64,000 nt of DNA from Oikopleura dioica. Taxonomy: Eukaryota; Chordata; Appendicularia; Copelata; Oikopleuridae. The translations under genes were made by a program, and so were the position numbers. The stretch spans positions 11,847,001 to 11,911,000 of the forward strand of contig OU015567.1 in NCBI GenBank assembly GCA_907165135.1, in the 5' to 3' direction. Of this stretch, positions 1-11,742 are shown one piece after another; position 1 is the stretch's first letter; every line of letters starts with the position of its first letter. The notes under the pieces were generated by a model, which did not search any database, was not told the origin of the DNA, and saw nothing but the letters and a program-made list of their open reading frames with translations.

Positions 1-3000
1 TCTACCTGCTCGGTGGCTTTCTCGCTGCCGCAGCTCTCGGAAATAGGCTCTTCATCCTCCGAAATAGATGGGAGAGAGTGTTTTTCAACAAGAGGAACTT
101 CTTCCTCGTAAATTTCTGTTTTTGGGATGACCTCGGGCTCTTCCGAAGTTTCCCCTTCGAACATTCCGGAAAATTTATCCATAAGAACGATGTCTTCTCC
201 ATCAATGAGAACTTTCGCGGAGGCGGAATTCGGGCCAGATTGAACAACGCCCTCGATCTCTTTCTTGACTTTGTTGTTCTCATAAATATCATCAAGAAAC
301 TGGTTCACAGTTTCTTCTTCTCCATTGAATGGGCATCTGATATTGACCCAGAAGAAAAACATCGGTTCTCTCGCCTGCGCTTCGTCGATCTTTCGACAGG
401 AATCCCCAACGCACGACTTGGTAATCTCTGCGCAATTTCCATAGTCTGTGAAAAAGACGAGAATGTTGTTTTCATCTTCGCTCTGGACGAAAGCACGATA
501 CCATCGGTCGTCTTCCTCCCATTTCGCAATGATGAAATCGCCAATAGCTGGGGGATGCGAAAGCTGTTGCAATTTGAGGGCTTCAGATTGAAGACGATCG
601 TCGAGACCTTCCAACTCGCTTGATTCGTCCACACGTGCGACAAGGAAGCCTTTTTCTGCACAAAACTCCTGAATGCCCACGACGAGTTTGTCTGAGCTTG
701 GAATCTGAATAACAACTTTTGGATCAGAATCTCCAGGGGCGGATTCAGAAGGTGCGTCCTTAGTGTTTTCCACGTTCTTCGATGCTGTCGGGTCCTCAAG
801 CGAAGAATTCTCTTCGGATTTTTCAACATCGCTCTCATCTGCAACGGACGCTATCTCGTCCGCCTGATTAGACTCTTCCTCAACAGACTGCTCCAATTCA
901 AGATTATTGATCTTGCTGTTGTTTGATTCTTCAAACTAAAAAAAGATTCCTTTATCTATACTTAGGAGTAAAAAACCTTGTCAGAGTCGAGAACTGGCTT
1001 GGAATCTTCTTCTTGTTCCTCCTCGTCGTCCTTTGAGGAAGTAGACATACCCTCCGATTTGAACTTTCCAGGGAACATATCCAGAATATCCACTCCATCA
1101 ACAAGAATAAGAGCGCTCGCCGAGATTGGTCCGGTCACTTTTATTGCCTGCAACTTTTTCGCCATTTCAGCTTTGTCGTAAATCTAAATATCATTATTTT
1201 AAAATATCAAAAGAATAATGGTCGTTTACCTCTTCCAAATAGGCATTCACAGCGTCTCTATCGCCATCAAATACCCAGCCAGAGTGTACCATAAAGGACA
1301 TCATCGGCTCGTCGCACTGGGTATCGAGTATCTCTCGACAAGATTTTGGGCATTTGTCATTGCTGATTTCTGCCTCGTTTCCAAAGTCAACGAAGAAAAC
1401 CTTGAAGCTGCTATCGGTTTTCTCTACGACGTAAGCCCTGTACCAGCAGTTGTCTTCGTCCCACTGCGCGATAATGAAATCGCCGACATTGGGAAGCTCA
1501 AGAAGTGGACTCTGGCTCGGTGCAGCCTCATCAAGATGAGTCTGAATTGCTGTTAATTTTTCTTCTGTATTTGTAAGAAGGACAATGAATCCTCTCTCAG
1601 GGACAAATTCCTCGATAATGACGTCCGTAGCTTCCACGGGCACTGGAATCTTGAGATCTGAGGCTTTCTCTGGGGCTTCTTCTAAAGCCGGGGTCAGAGG
1701 AGGTTTAATGTTTACAGCCTCTTTTTTCTCAGATCGAACGCGAGTTATTCCTGTTTCTTCATCACAGGAAATGAAGGCTGGTCCAATTTCAAGCTCTGGA
1801 TTTTCATCGAGGGCTTTCGTCATCTTCTCGAAGAACTCGTCATCTTCGTCTTCAAAGTCCAAGAGAGAACACGCTGCCGGACGACCGAATTCAGAAGTCA
1901 CTTCCCAAAGATTTTCAGCCCCTTTGATAGTGCTGAAGTATCCGAAATCGATCCAAAGAATCTCGAACTTCTCATCGCCAGAGATCCCCATGATCTGTCC
2001 TCGTGAAGTTCCATCGGACGTTGGAGAGATGCAGAAGTCACCAACTTTTGGAGAAGCGATCGGCTTCTTATTTGATATCGTGTCGAGGGACTCCGTGATG
2101 TTTTCTATCCAGCTAATATCAAGATCGGTCTCATTCCCAACGACGAAATATTTTCCACATTTTTGTACGATGTCTAGCACGACGAACGGCTTGTCTGGGC
2201 CCGAGTATCGCGCATACGGGATGATGTTCACCCGGCCTTCAAGACACAAGTTCTCTTTGTCTTTCTCTTCGGGCTCGTTGTCTTTTTCAATATTGGAACT
2301 GGGTTCTTCTTCTGGTACAGAAGGAAAAGAGCTTCGTTCGGAAGAAACTTCCTTTACTTCGTCTTCTGGCTTGGATAAAGACCCAACAGAGTTTTTCGGA
2401 GTGAAAGAGTTGGAAAGTTTATCAGAAAGCACGATATTTTTTCCATCGACGTAGATTGTAGCAGAGACTTTATTCGTTCCTAAACGCTCGATTTCAACCA
2501 CTTGTTTTTCAGCTGCCGGATCCTCATACAACTATAAAAAAGTTTTATTAATAATCATTACATAATTTATTATACTTCATCAAGGTAACTGCTGATCGCT
2601 CCCATATCGCCAATAAAGCGATAGCCAGTGTCCACCCAGAAGAAGCCCATCGGTTCTGCAGCCTGCTCTTTCTCAATTTCACGACAGGAGTCCGCAATGT
2701 AGGACTTCTCGATGACAGCGTTGTTGCCATAGTCGACAAAGAACACGACGAAACTGTCTTTGTCCTCGCTGACGACGCAGGCACGGTACCATCGGTCATC
2801 CTCGTCCCATTTCGCAACGATGAAATCACCAACTTCAGGCGCTCGCGAAAGTTTCTGTAATTTTTGAACCTCTGTCTGAAGACGAGCGTCGGAAACCTCG
2901 AAAGAGTCGTCCAAACGTGCGACGAGGAATCCTTTTTCTGGGCAGAACTGTGTAATATCCGCAGAGATTGATTGTGGAATTGGAATCACGAGCTTTTCAG

Positions 3001-4368
3001 TTTGAGCTGGAGTTACCAAGATTTTCGAGTCAACAGCTGCATCCGTGGTCGTAGACTTCTCGATGATCGTGCTACCAGTCACAGTTTCCTCTTCATATTT
3101 GGCCTCTGCTTGGTCTTTAGCCTCACTTGCCTTCGAAGAAGCGTATTCAATCGAAGAAGATACAGCGGAGTCTTGAACATTCGCATGACTGTCAGGAAGT
3201 TTTTTGTTCGCTGGCTCGACAAGAGTAATTCCAGTGACTTCGTCAAATTCAACAGGGGCGACGGTAATTTTGATGTCTTCAGTCGAATCTTCGAGTTGTT
3301 TTACTAAATCCTTGACAAACATAGAATCGTCGCTGCTGAACTTGAGCAAAGAACAAGCAGCGGGACGGCTGAACTCTTTAGCAACTTCCCAAAGATCTTC
3401 CGAATTTTTGGTAGTCGACAAGTATCCAAAATCGATCCACAGCAAAGTGAATCCTTTTTCATCGATGGTAGTTATTTGTGCTCGAGAGTTTCCATCCTCG
3501 GTCGGAGAGATACAAAAGTCGCCAACTTTTGGAGCTTCGATCACTTTTGCCTCGTCGCCCTTGATTTCGTTGAGAGTCTCGGTGAATTCGTCGATCCAAT
3601 CGTTGTCGACTTCGGGAGCATAACCGACAGCGAAGATTTGATCGCCCATGCGAGTAATGTCGCTGACGAAAAAGTCATTGCCGGCGAATCGTGTGTAGGC
3701 AATGCAGTTCAAACTGGGCTTGACGGCTGGTTCTTCGGCTTTGTCGCTTGTAGAGAATGCACCGGACTCCGAAACCACACTATTGTCGGCGGACTTGTCT
3801 CGGGGCTGTCGGATGGTCACAACTGTAATTTCGGGGTCCTCTTTGGTGGCATGGAAAAGAACATTCAAATTTTCAGTCTCTGGCGTAAGATTCTCTGGCC
3901 AGACTGCAGGTGTGCATCTTAAATATCAACTTAGTACGAAAATAGATCTATAATAATCTTTATAGGAATCATATCACACCTTCTGACAAAAGGGGCAAAC
4001 TCGCTTAGTTCTTCTGTCAGCTTGTAGGCCTTCTTGAACTGGGTCGCGTAGCCGTGATCACAAACTCGGGCAATTCGAAATTTGAGTAAACTCGAACTTT
4101 CCACAACACCCCGACAGTAGTACTCTTCGCCAGTTTCTTCGTCTTCCGCCAAAATAACGTAACATTCACCGATGACGATGTCTTTCGCGGGGACGTCAAC
4201 TTTATCCGCGTCTCCAAAACGAAGGCAGATTTCGTCAATCTGTTCTCCTTCTGGATCGCTTTGTTGAAATAGCCAAATGCAGTCGGCCTCGACGACACTG
4301 ACTGCCATTTTGACGTAGCCGTCATCACGGCCCGGCCATTTTTTCTTCGGGAGATCTTTGAGCTTCAT
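1..4368 (-). CDS. Multi-Tudor-domain protein (partial, C-terminus beyond left edge)
   Basis: Exons read as 3980-4368, 2576-3917, 1230-2531, 977-1183 and 1-935, separated by 41-62 bp GT-AG introns; the reading frame is still open at base 1. At least six Tudor modules are visible: one in the first exon, two each in the second and third exons, and one in the last. Each has the aromatic-cage style core, for example VGDFIVAKWDEDDRWYRA followed by FFVDYGN, or VGDFCISPTEDG followed by LWIDFGY. Exons two and three are similar two-Tudor blocks of about 430 residues, so the gene grew by internal duplication. Such proteins bind methylarginine in RG-rich partners, typically Argonaute/Piwi proteins in germ granules (family knowledge). 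The start ATG at 4368 follows a TTTAG about 26 nt upstream that could be a trans-splice acceptor. Which TDRD family member it matches is not resolved. Confidence 0.85.
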
Positions 4369-4822
4369 CCCGCTCGTAAGTTCGTTACACACGCTAAACT
4401 AACAAGAACGTTATAGTAAGAGGTTTGAAACAACAAGAAAGAGGTACAGAAAATCATTAAATAAATTAAAGATGAAAGGTTGTTCAAATTTTGAGAATAT
4501 TGAACACGATGAATAAAATTCATTGACCGAGCAAATTTTTCGACACCCAGAATCTCTAGAATAACTTCCTCTAATCCGGATGCAGCGAAACGTGTTGAAA
4601 ATTGGGTCAATAAGTTCACATCTAAGTGTGCTGGCCAATGAGCGTGAAAACGAGAGTGACTCATTCTGTCGGAAATCAGGTGCAGTCCACGCCTCCATCA
4701 GATGTTTAGGTTTAAATTTCGCGCACTCTTTCAAAACCTTCCTTCAATAACTCAGATTTGTAACTTCTCGGATGAAATAAACAGGTTAGCCTTTTATTTA
4801 CACTATGATTTGAAGAACAGAT
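4369..4822. other. Intergenic region between Tudor and Vav genes
   Basis: The 454 bases upstream of the Tudor start and downstream of the Vav stop hold only short reading frames without domain character. A pyrimidine-containing TAG at about 4394-4396 (minus strand) lies before the Tudor start. I see no SH3-coding exon here, which matters for the Vav annotation. Confidence 0.6.
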
Positions 4823-7755
4823 TTATTTTACTCTTAGATGATCGGGTATTCTTGCAGGGCCAGTGAAATTTCCCCTGAGATCGTTGAAGGCATCGTTGAG
4901 ATCTTTTTCGAAAGAAAAGGCATTGATCAGTTCCACCGGACTGCTGTACTTATGCTGTTCGCAGAAATAGTACTTCGGTCGTAAACTCGTCGATGATTTC
5001 TCCTGGAAGATCTTCATATGCCGCTGCTTTTTCTCCCAAGTCACCATTGAAACAGCTTGAAACCCGGTTAGAAAAGAATTGTGAGCTTTGTCTTACCATA
5101 GGGCGCTTGTTTGACATCGGCACCAGCTCGATCTCGAACAAGGAATTGACCAGCAGAAGATTGCTCTAAAATACGCCTGGCTTGATCTCTCTCCATCATT
5201 CCGACATAATATGGCTTTTCTTTCAATTCCCTGTGATTTTTATCTGAAAGGGGTTGAAAATTATGTTTGAAGTAAAAAATCATCTACCGTGAAAGTCGTG
5301 TGCTTCGGTAGGATCAACAGAATAAGGGTTTTCTTCAGGTCTTCTGTAGGTTTGAACATTTTCAATGCACCCTTCGTGAACATAGATATTCGGAAACTTG
5401 GTCGATCTGAAGCCCTGCATCTCCAATCCATTGAAGAGTTTTTTACAAATTTTACAGCAGCTGATTTTGGGAAAGTAATTTTGGCAGTTGTAACCCAGTG
5501 GAATATTGAACGCGGTCCAGCCTTGCTTCATATTCTTTGTGTAAGTCTGGTAAACATTGCTCAATCGCGCGTGGAATGTCTTCGCAAATTGCTCCGTTGG
5601 AAATTTTATTTCATAATTTATCGATCTGCCATAAGTCGTTTTGACTCTGACTTTCCATTGGCTTCGTTGGCGCAAAACAGCTCTGGATTCTTCTGGCTGG
5701 CTCACTTCCGGTTTGTTGTTGCCAGCATTCACGATGTGTTCGAATTTTATTACATTGATTAGGAATGCTTTCGCGTTTCTTTCGAAGCCGACGATGACCA
5801 GAACGGTGTGGAAGACGAAGACTTCAATTTTCTCCCAGTTTAATTTTTCGCCATCTTTCGAGACTTTGTCAGCGTTGAGGCCTTCTTTGTACTGCGTTTT
5901 GTCCTTTGTTCTCAAAGGAAACCCGAACTCTTTAGTTGGAACCCCTGTCCTTCGACTGATTTTGTTACGCTCAAGGATGCCTGTATTGTCCCCACTACAC
6001 GCGTTGACGTACGAGTTTATTTCCTTCAATAGATCAAAAACTATCTTCAGATTGTCATAATCAGGGTGCTCTGGACCAGATTTGTTGATCAATCGCTCCA
6101 CAAACAGTGGATATCTGCAGAGTCTTTCCATCGGAATTACCAGGGCTTCTTGAACCTCTCGTTTGCAGATTATTCTAAAAATGGGTTTCTTCGTTGATTT
6201 CGAAGCATTATTTATACCTTGATTGCTCGGCATTAGTGCGAATTACGTGTAAAGCTTTCTTATAAGCTGGATTTTTGTCGGCATCCCGGTCGATCAGCTT
6301 CATTTTGTCTTTAGCGCTCTCAATTTTTGTTAGGTACTCTTTGTATTCAAGCAAGTTCGACATCATTTTCAGGAAGCATTCTAAATATTTGGTAGATTCG
6401 GGAATGGTGCTTTTTCTTACCAGAGATTTTGCGGCTCTCAAATTGTTTCTCGCTCTCCCTCTTTATGTCCTTGTAGAAGTCTTCATGAATTTCCTTGATT
6501 TTCATCAAGTTTATAAAAACAGCTTTCATATCTTCTTTTGATAGAATTTCAGAAAGAGGCTTGATCCAATGTTGGTCAATGTCTCGGAGAAGACTGAGGT
6601 AGGTAAGTTCTGAGCTGACAAGTTCATCAATAATGCGCGTTCTAATCTCGATTTGCCCTGGAAAAATATAATGGTGGTTCTTTTGGATCTTTTGTCTACC
6701 TGGAATGCCATAAATTTGCTGCTGGCCCATGTAAGCACCCGTTTGAACTCCATCTTCTTCGACATCGCCGCCGAGACTGTCCATATCGTACGGGCTCATC
6801 AGAACGGTATAGAGATCTGATGGGTTAGCGTCATAAACAGGAATTGGAACTAAAAATATGCGTCAATAAAATGCCAATGCTCCAATTATTTTTACCATCA
6901 GCATCCATGACACTCAAGCGAGAAAGAGTCGAAAGAGGACGCGGTGGGATAGCTGGGGGTACATCATCTTCCGGGACTTCGTCGTAAGGTGTTGGTGGCA
7001 CTTCGTTATAAAAATCTAAAAAATTGATGCGCGCGTCGCTACTGAATCTAACCTGAAGCTACGGGATCATATGGAACGCCAATTTCACCCAAATCTCCAT
7101 TGAAATCAAATCTCGGTCTTGATCGGAACTGGCTTGTGATTGGAAAATGTTGAATCTTTGTGACCCCGTTCAAACGGTTCATTTCCGGAATACCAGATAA
7201 AGCACACAAAAGCTCCAGGAGGTAATCTCTTTTAACGTCGTCTCTCGGCAAAAGGGGCAAGGTAAATAAATCTGTTTCTCCTATTCTTGGGCTAAAAAGG
7301 TGTAAAGATAAAGTAGTGAAGTAGAAACTACTTGATATATGCGAATTCTTCGGCTAAGACATTGAAAAAATTCCTTGCATTTCTTCGTGAGGATTCTTCT
7401 CTTGCGTCAACCTGCGGGGATGCATCGATGGAAATATTTCGGCGATGGAAACAGCCACTTTTTGAACGAATCAATAATTGATTTTCGAATCATTAATTAA
7501 TAGGTCATTATTGACCTTGATTTTATGCTCGTTTCCTGATCACCTCATCGAGAAGATTGCATAAAATATGGCCGCTTTTGAGGTTTTTAGACAGGAATTG
7601 AAATTGCCAATCTTATTCCTAATTATCTAACCATTCTCGAAATCAACAAGCCTACCTAGAGCTCGTTTGTCAAAGTCAGTAGGCTTTCCCATCCTTCCAA
7701 CCATCGCCAACATTTCGAAAATCTTCCCGTACATTTGGTCCACGTCTCTCGCCAT
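4823..7755 (-). CDS. VAV: Vav-type Rho guanine nucleotide exchange factor lacking SH3 domains
   Basis: The start is the ATG at 7755 and the stop TAA is at 4823-4825. Domains in order: a calponin-homology domain spread over exons between 7755 and about 7040 (LKSGHILCNLL, then LLELLCALSGIPEMNRL); an acidic, Tyr- and Pro-rich linker with PPAIPPRP; a Dbl-homology domain (IIDELVSSELTYLSLLRDI, about 6660-6110); a PH domain; a C1-like segment; and an SH2 domain in two exons (YYVGMMERDQARRILEQSS with an intact FLVRDR, then a segment ending KYSSPVELINAF). This order is diagnostic for Vav, which activates Rac/Rho downstream of tyrosine kinases. Unlike vertebrate Vav (C1-SH3-SH2-SH3), the C1-like segment runs almost directly into SH2, and only about 25 residues follow SH2. 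The C1 segment keeps CCKIC and a late HEGC but lacks the middle Cys pair and the last Cys, so zinc binding is doubtful. Introns are mostly 40-60 bp. Confidence 0.9.
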
Positions 7756-7884
7756 GATTACCCTTCAGTATTCAGATTTGATCAGCAGTTAAACAGAGAT
7801 TCTTTCAAGGTTGCTTCTGAGTTGATTTCTCTGGGGAAAAAGCTTCGTAGTATATTTTCTCCACGGCCGCTCTGCTCGCGTAAC

Positions 7885-7895
7885 CCTGAGCAAAC
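7885..7895. repeat. Target-site duplication, left copy (CCTGAGCAAAC)
   Basis: The 11-bp sequence CCTGAGCAAAC is repeated exactly at 8736-8746 and brackets the fold-back element. Confidence 0.7.
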
Positions 7896-8735
7896 GGCTG
7901 CTCCCGCATTTCCCAAAATCCTGGATTTCCCAAATCCTGGATTTCTCAAAATCCTGAATTTCTCAAATCGCCAAATCAGGATTCTGCCGATTCAGGATTT
8001 TGGGAAATGCGGGATTATTTTTTCTTTTGAGTCAGTTTTCTTGCTTTACCAAATTTGAATTGATTGATCATATAACTTTTATTTCTTGGCTTCTCCACAG
8101 TCTATCCCGACTTCACCAACTTCAATCCTGGCTTCAACAATTTCGATCCTAGCTTTACATACGTCAATCTTGGCATCTCCAGCGTCTATCCCGGCTTCTT
8201 TAAATCCGATCCGGTCGTCACTTTTTTTCAATCCTAGCTTTTCAGATGTCAGTCCCGGCTTCTCAGTTCTCTATTATTGCTTCTTGAATGTCGATCATGG
8301 CTTATCCAAGATTAGATTATTGTTGGAAAAGCCGTGATTGAAAATGATGACATTGAAGAAGTCGGGATTGACGTCGATGAAGCCGGGATTGACATTGGAG
8401 AAGCCATGATTTAAGTCGGTGAAGCTAGGATTGACGATGTACCAGAATTGACGATGGAGAACCCATGATTGATAAAATATCAATGATATTGGAGAAGACA
8501 TGATTGAAGTTGGTGAAGCCAGGATTGGGGTTAAAGAAGCCAGAATCGGCTTCTTTTCGGGCAAACGGAGACCAATTTAAGCTAAATCCTTAATTTCTCA
8601 AAATCCTGCTTTTCCCAATCCTGCATTTCCCAAAATCCAGAATCGGCAGAATCCTGATTTGGCGATTTGAGAAATTCAGGATTTTGAGAAATCCAGGATT
8701 TGGGAAATCCAGGATTTTGGGAAATGCGGGAGTAG
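7896..8735. mobile_element. Fold-back element with nested inverted repeats, 840 bp
   Basis: The left end (CTCCCGCATTTCCCAAAATC at 7901) and the right end (reverse complement near 8713-8732) form terminal inverted repeats of about 110-140 bp. Each arm is itself made of short reiterated motifs (CCTGGATTTCCCAAAT and variants) and carries an internal palindrome, so each arm can fold alone as well as with the other. Between the arms, about 8090-8335 holds degenerate units of roughly 24 bp (like AATCCTGGCTTCACCAACTT), and 8337-8560 holds the same units in inverse orientation, so nearly the whole element is one large hairpin. No transposase frame is visible, so it is non-autonomous. The 11-bp flanking duplication supports movement as a unit. 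The superfamily is not identified. Confidence 0.75.
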
Positions 8736-9407
8736 CCTGAGCAAACAATTATTTCCTCAGAAAAATATGAAAGTCTTCATTTTTCAATCTTTCGTAAAAT
8801 CAAGATAAACTCTGTATTTGACTGATCTTCTGAGATAAAAAAACAATGGTGATATTTGAACAACCCAGATTTACTCTAACGAGGGGACTTTTTGACTTGA
8901 CAAGAAAAATAAAAAGGGAAAGGAGAATTTTACTAATCATTAGTATGCTTTGTTAAAAAAAGATATTTTTATGAGCCGAGTGATGAAAAACATAAAAGAG
9001 ATAAATAAAATAGATGAATAAAAAGTCAAATAAGAGACCATGACCTTCATGAATAGTCACTATTCAAACTTACTTATGAAAATATCCAACCGTTATTGAA
9101 AAGAACTTCAAGTATCAGATTCTCTTCCAGCTTTTCTTCAAAACTTCAGTTTCAAAGTGAACCCAGTTTTCGGAACGCTCGGAGCACAAAAACGATAAGG
9201 CGTAATAACGTGATGCTAGCGCTGATGATTCCGTCTCAGACCCTCAGGCAGGTCTCATAAAGACCTATTGTTTCCGCATGAGGCGAAATTATTTATGACT
9301 CAGGGAGATTCAGTCTCTGAAGGTCAAATATTTTTCTGCTAAATATTTAACTAAACTTGGATCCATGATGAAATTTATTCAAAAGAGAAACATGTCAGGT
9401 AATCATT
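8736..9407. other. Intergenic, AT-rich
   Basis: Begins with the right copy of the 11-bp target duplication (8736-8746). The rest is AT-rich, without coding exons I can recognise; it is the 3' flank of the first ACSF2-like gene. Confidence 0.5.
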
Positions 9408-11390
9408 TTATTGCATGGCAGCTAGCTCTTCCTTTAGCTCAGGAAAATCATTGACGGCTTGATCGCGGAGAAGGTATTTTTGAATTTTGCCAGTGACGGT
9501 TTTTGGGAACTCAGAAGTGAACTTGATGTACTTTGGAATCTTGTATCGGGCAAGTCCTTCTTTGCAGAACTCGACGATATCTTCGGAGGTGACAGTATCA
9601 TCTTTCAACTGTATGTACGCAGCTACTTCTTCTCCCAATCTGGAAGAAGGAACGCCGATCACATAGCAGTCAACAACCTTGGAAGAAGATAGACAATGTT
9701 TACTGGCGAGGATTGTGTTTACCTTGTCATGCGTGGCGATGAAATTTTCGATTTCCGTCGGCTGGATATTCTCTCCTCCTCGAATGATCATGTCCTTCGA
9801 TCTGCCGCTGATCTGAAGCGTTCCATCGTCACGCACCAGGGCAAGATCGCCGGTTTTCCAGTATCCATCTTTCGTGTAAGATTCTTTTGTTTTAGCCTCG
9901 TCCTTCACATATCCTAAAAACGATTCTCTAACAAAATTTATTCCTCGTCCTCACCTTGGAAAAGAACGAATCCCTTCGTAACCAACTCTCCAATTTGTCC
10001 CTTCTCAAGAGTATTTTCTTCATCGTCGATGATTTTCGCATCGACACCGGGAATAGGAAAGCCAACGGTGTTGCAGGTGACATCTTCGGTCGATCCCGGG
10101 GGAGTCAAAAATGTGGCACAGGAATTTTCCGTCATTCCATAACCGACTGTCATTTTTACACCAAGCTCTTGGTTTGCTTTTCGCACAAGAGCAGGGGTTG
10201 CTGGAGCTCCCCCAACAATCGCGTACTTCAAAGAGGAGATGTCGTGATCTGCGCGTGTTGGATCGTTGACAATGTCTTTAGTGAGTTGAAAAAGCTCTTA
10301 GTTTATAGAAAATGTTTTCTTCCGAAAGTAACTCGATCCTGTAAACATTGTGGGAGTTCCAAGAAGAAATGTGCATTTTTGATTAGCACAAGCTTGAATA
10401 GAAGCAGCGGAGTTGAATCCAGGCGCCGGATAGATATTTGGAACGCAGTTATAAGCGCCGGATAAAGAACCACCAACGAAGGAGAAAACGTGATAGAGCG
10501 GCAACACGTTCAGGAATGATGTATTTTCGTTGAGAGAGGGTTCAATAACATTCAAAGCTCTGGTCAGCGAGATGGCGTTGTTGGTAAGGTTGAAATGCGA
10601 AAGTGAGGCCGCTTTTGGCATGCCGGTCGTCCCAGATGTAAATTGAATATTCGCAATTGAATGTGGATCAACTTTCATTTCATTGATGGATTTCAGATCA
10701 GCGTCGCTACCAGCTTGCTCCAGTTCTGACCACTGAAAGGTTCCAGCTTCGGCTTCAGGGGAACTGTAGTAAACGATTTTCTTCAATGTTGGCACGGAAG
10801 GAATATTGAGACTGAATCGGTCTTGCTCGGCGAGATTCGGAATAAATTCCTGGACTTTTGCATGATAGTTGAGTGGGCCGATCGTCTTTGGGCAAACGAG
10901 CATTTTTGCGTCAACTTTTTCCAGCGCATATTCAAGCTCGCGTGTTGTATAAAGAGGGTTGATGTTGACCATTTCGAACCCAGCTCTTGCGCAAGCCCAC
11001 TTCATCACCAACCACTCTGGTTGATTCGGCCCCCAAACAGCAACACGATCTCCAGGGCGAATTCCCAAATTGAAAAGACCTGCGGCGATTCTCCCCGCTT
11101 CATTGTGCATTTCACCAAAGGTAAAGGCCTTTTTATGCATTTCAAAGGAAGCCATCAATTTTGAGTCGTTCTTTTCGCACGCGCCAAGGACAAAATCGTA
11201 CATGCATACTTCTTGTGAAGTGTACGAAGCGCCCTGGATTTGGCTTGACAATGAACGTGCGAGTCTTAACAAGTTCGTTGATCTTTATGAAAACGAAACT
11301 TAGTGAACTCTACTTTTCTTATGGGCACTGCTCATTGCGTAGCAGTCTCTTGAAGAGAATAAGTTACCTTCTCCCTATTGTACCCTTCAT
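9408..11390 (-). CDS. ACSF2: Medium-chain acyl-CoA synthetase, ACSF2-like (copy 1)
   Basis: Proposed exons 11368-11390, 10333-11264, 9955-10296, 9723-9913 and 9408-9677 join in frame to 585 codons. The large exon has no in-frame ATG at its 5' end, because a stop lies 12 bp upstream. The ATG at 11390 spliced over a 103-bp intron gives MKGTIGRRLARSLSSQ, a basic mitochondrial-presequence-like start. ANL-superfamily motifs are present: the P-loop FTSGTTGMPKAA, LPLYHVFS, GYGMTENS, WKTGDLA, GRSKDMIIRGGENIQPTEIE, and the catalytic Lys motif TGKIQKYLLRD near the C-terminus. The enzyme would activate medium-chain fatty acids to acyl-CoA with ATP, probably in mitochondria. It is a tandem paralogue of the next gene. 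Introns are very short (36, 41 and 45 bp); the 45-bp intron in the last third is in frame, so retention would keep the frame open. Confidence 0.9.
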
Positions 11391-11742
11391 CCTTCTCTCT
11401 AGAACAGAATGAAAATGGTTGACCTAGATTTTCTAAAAGAATCTCAAGTGGATTTTAAAAAACGTAGGCGTTTCTGGTCTAGGAAACAAAAAGATTGAAA
11501 AGCTCCTTGCCTCCGGGAGTCGTTCGACGCCCAAAAAAGCAAATAATTTAGTTCAAGCAGTGCAAATAATGGTCTAAAAACGTTCATTTTGGGCATTGAC
11601 CTTTGGACAAGAAGATGAAGCCATAATATCAACAACAATCCTTATAAAATAAATCATTTAGCTAAGCGAAATTGAACACGCTAGAAATGTGGAATTTATT
11701 AAGTTTTTTCATGAAAGGAGCGTTGAGGGCCAACTTGAGGCT
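11391..11742. other. Spacer between tandem acyl-CoA synthetase genes
   Basis: About 350 bp with no supported exon. It carries the promoter of copy 1 and the 3' flank of copy 2. The spacing is too large to look like a tight larvacean operon. Confidence 0.5.
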
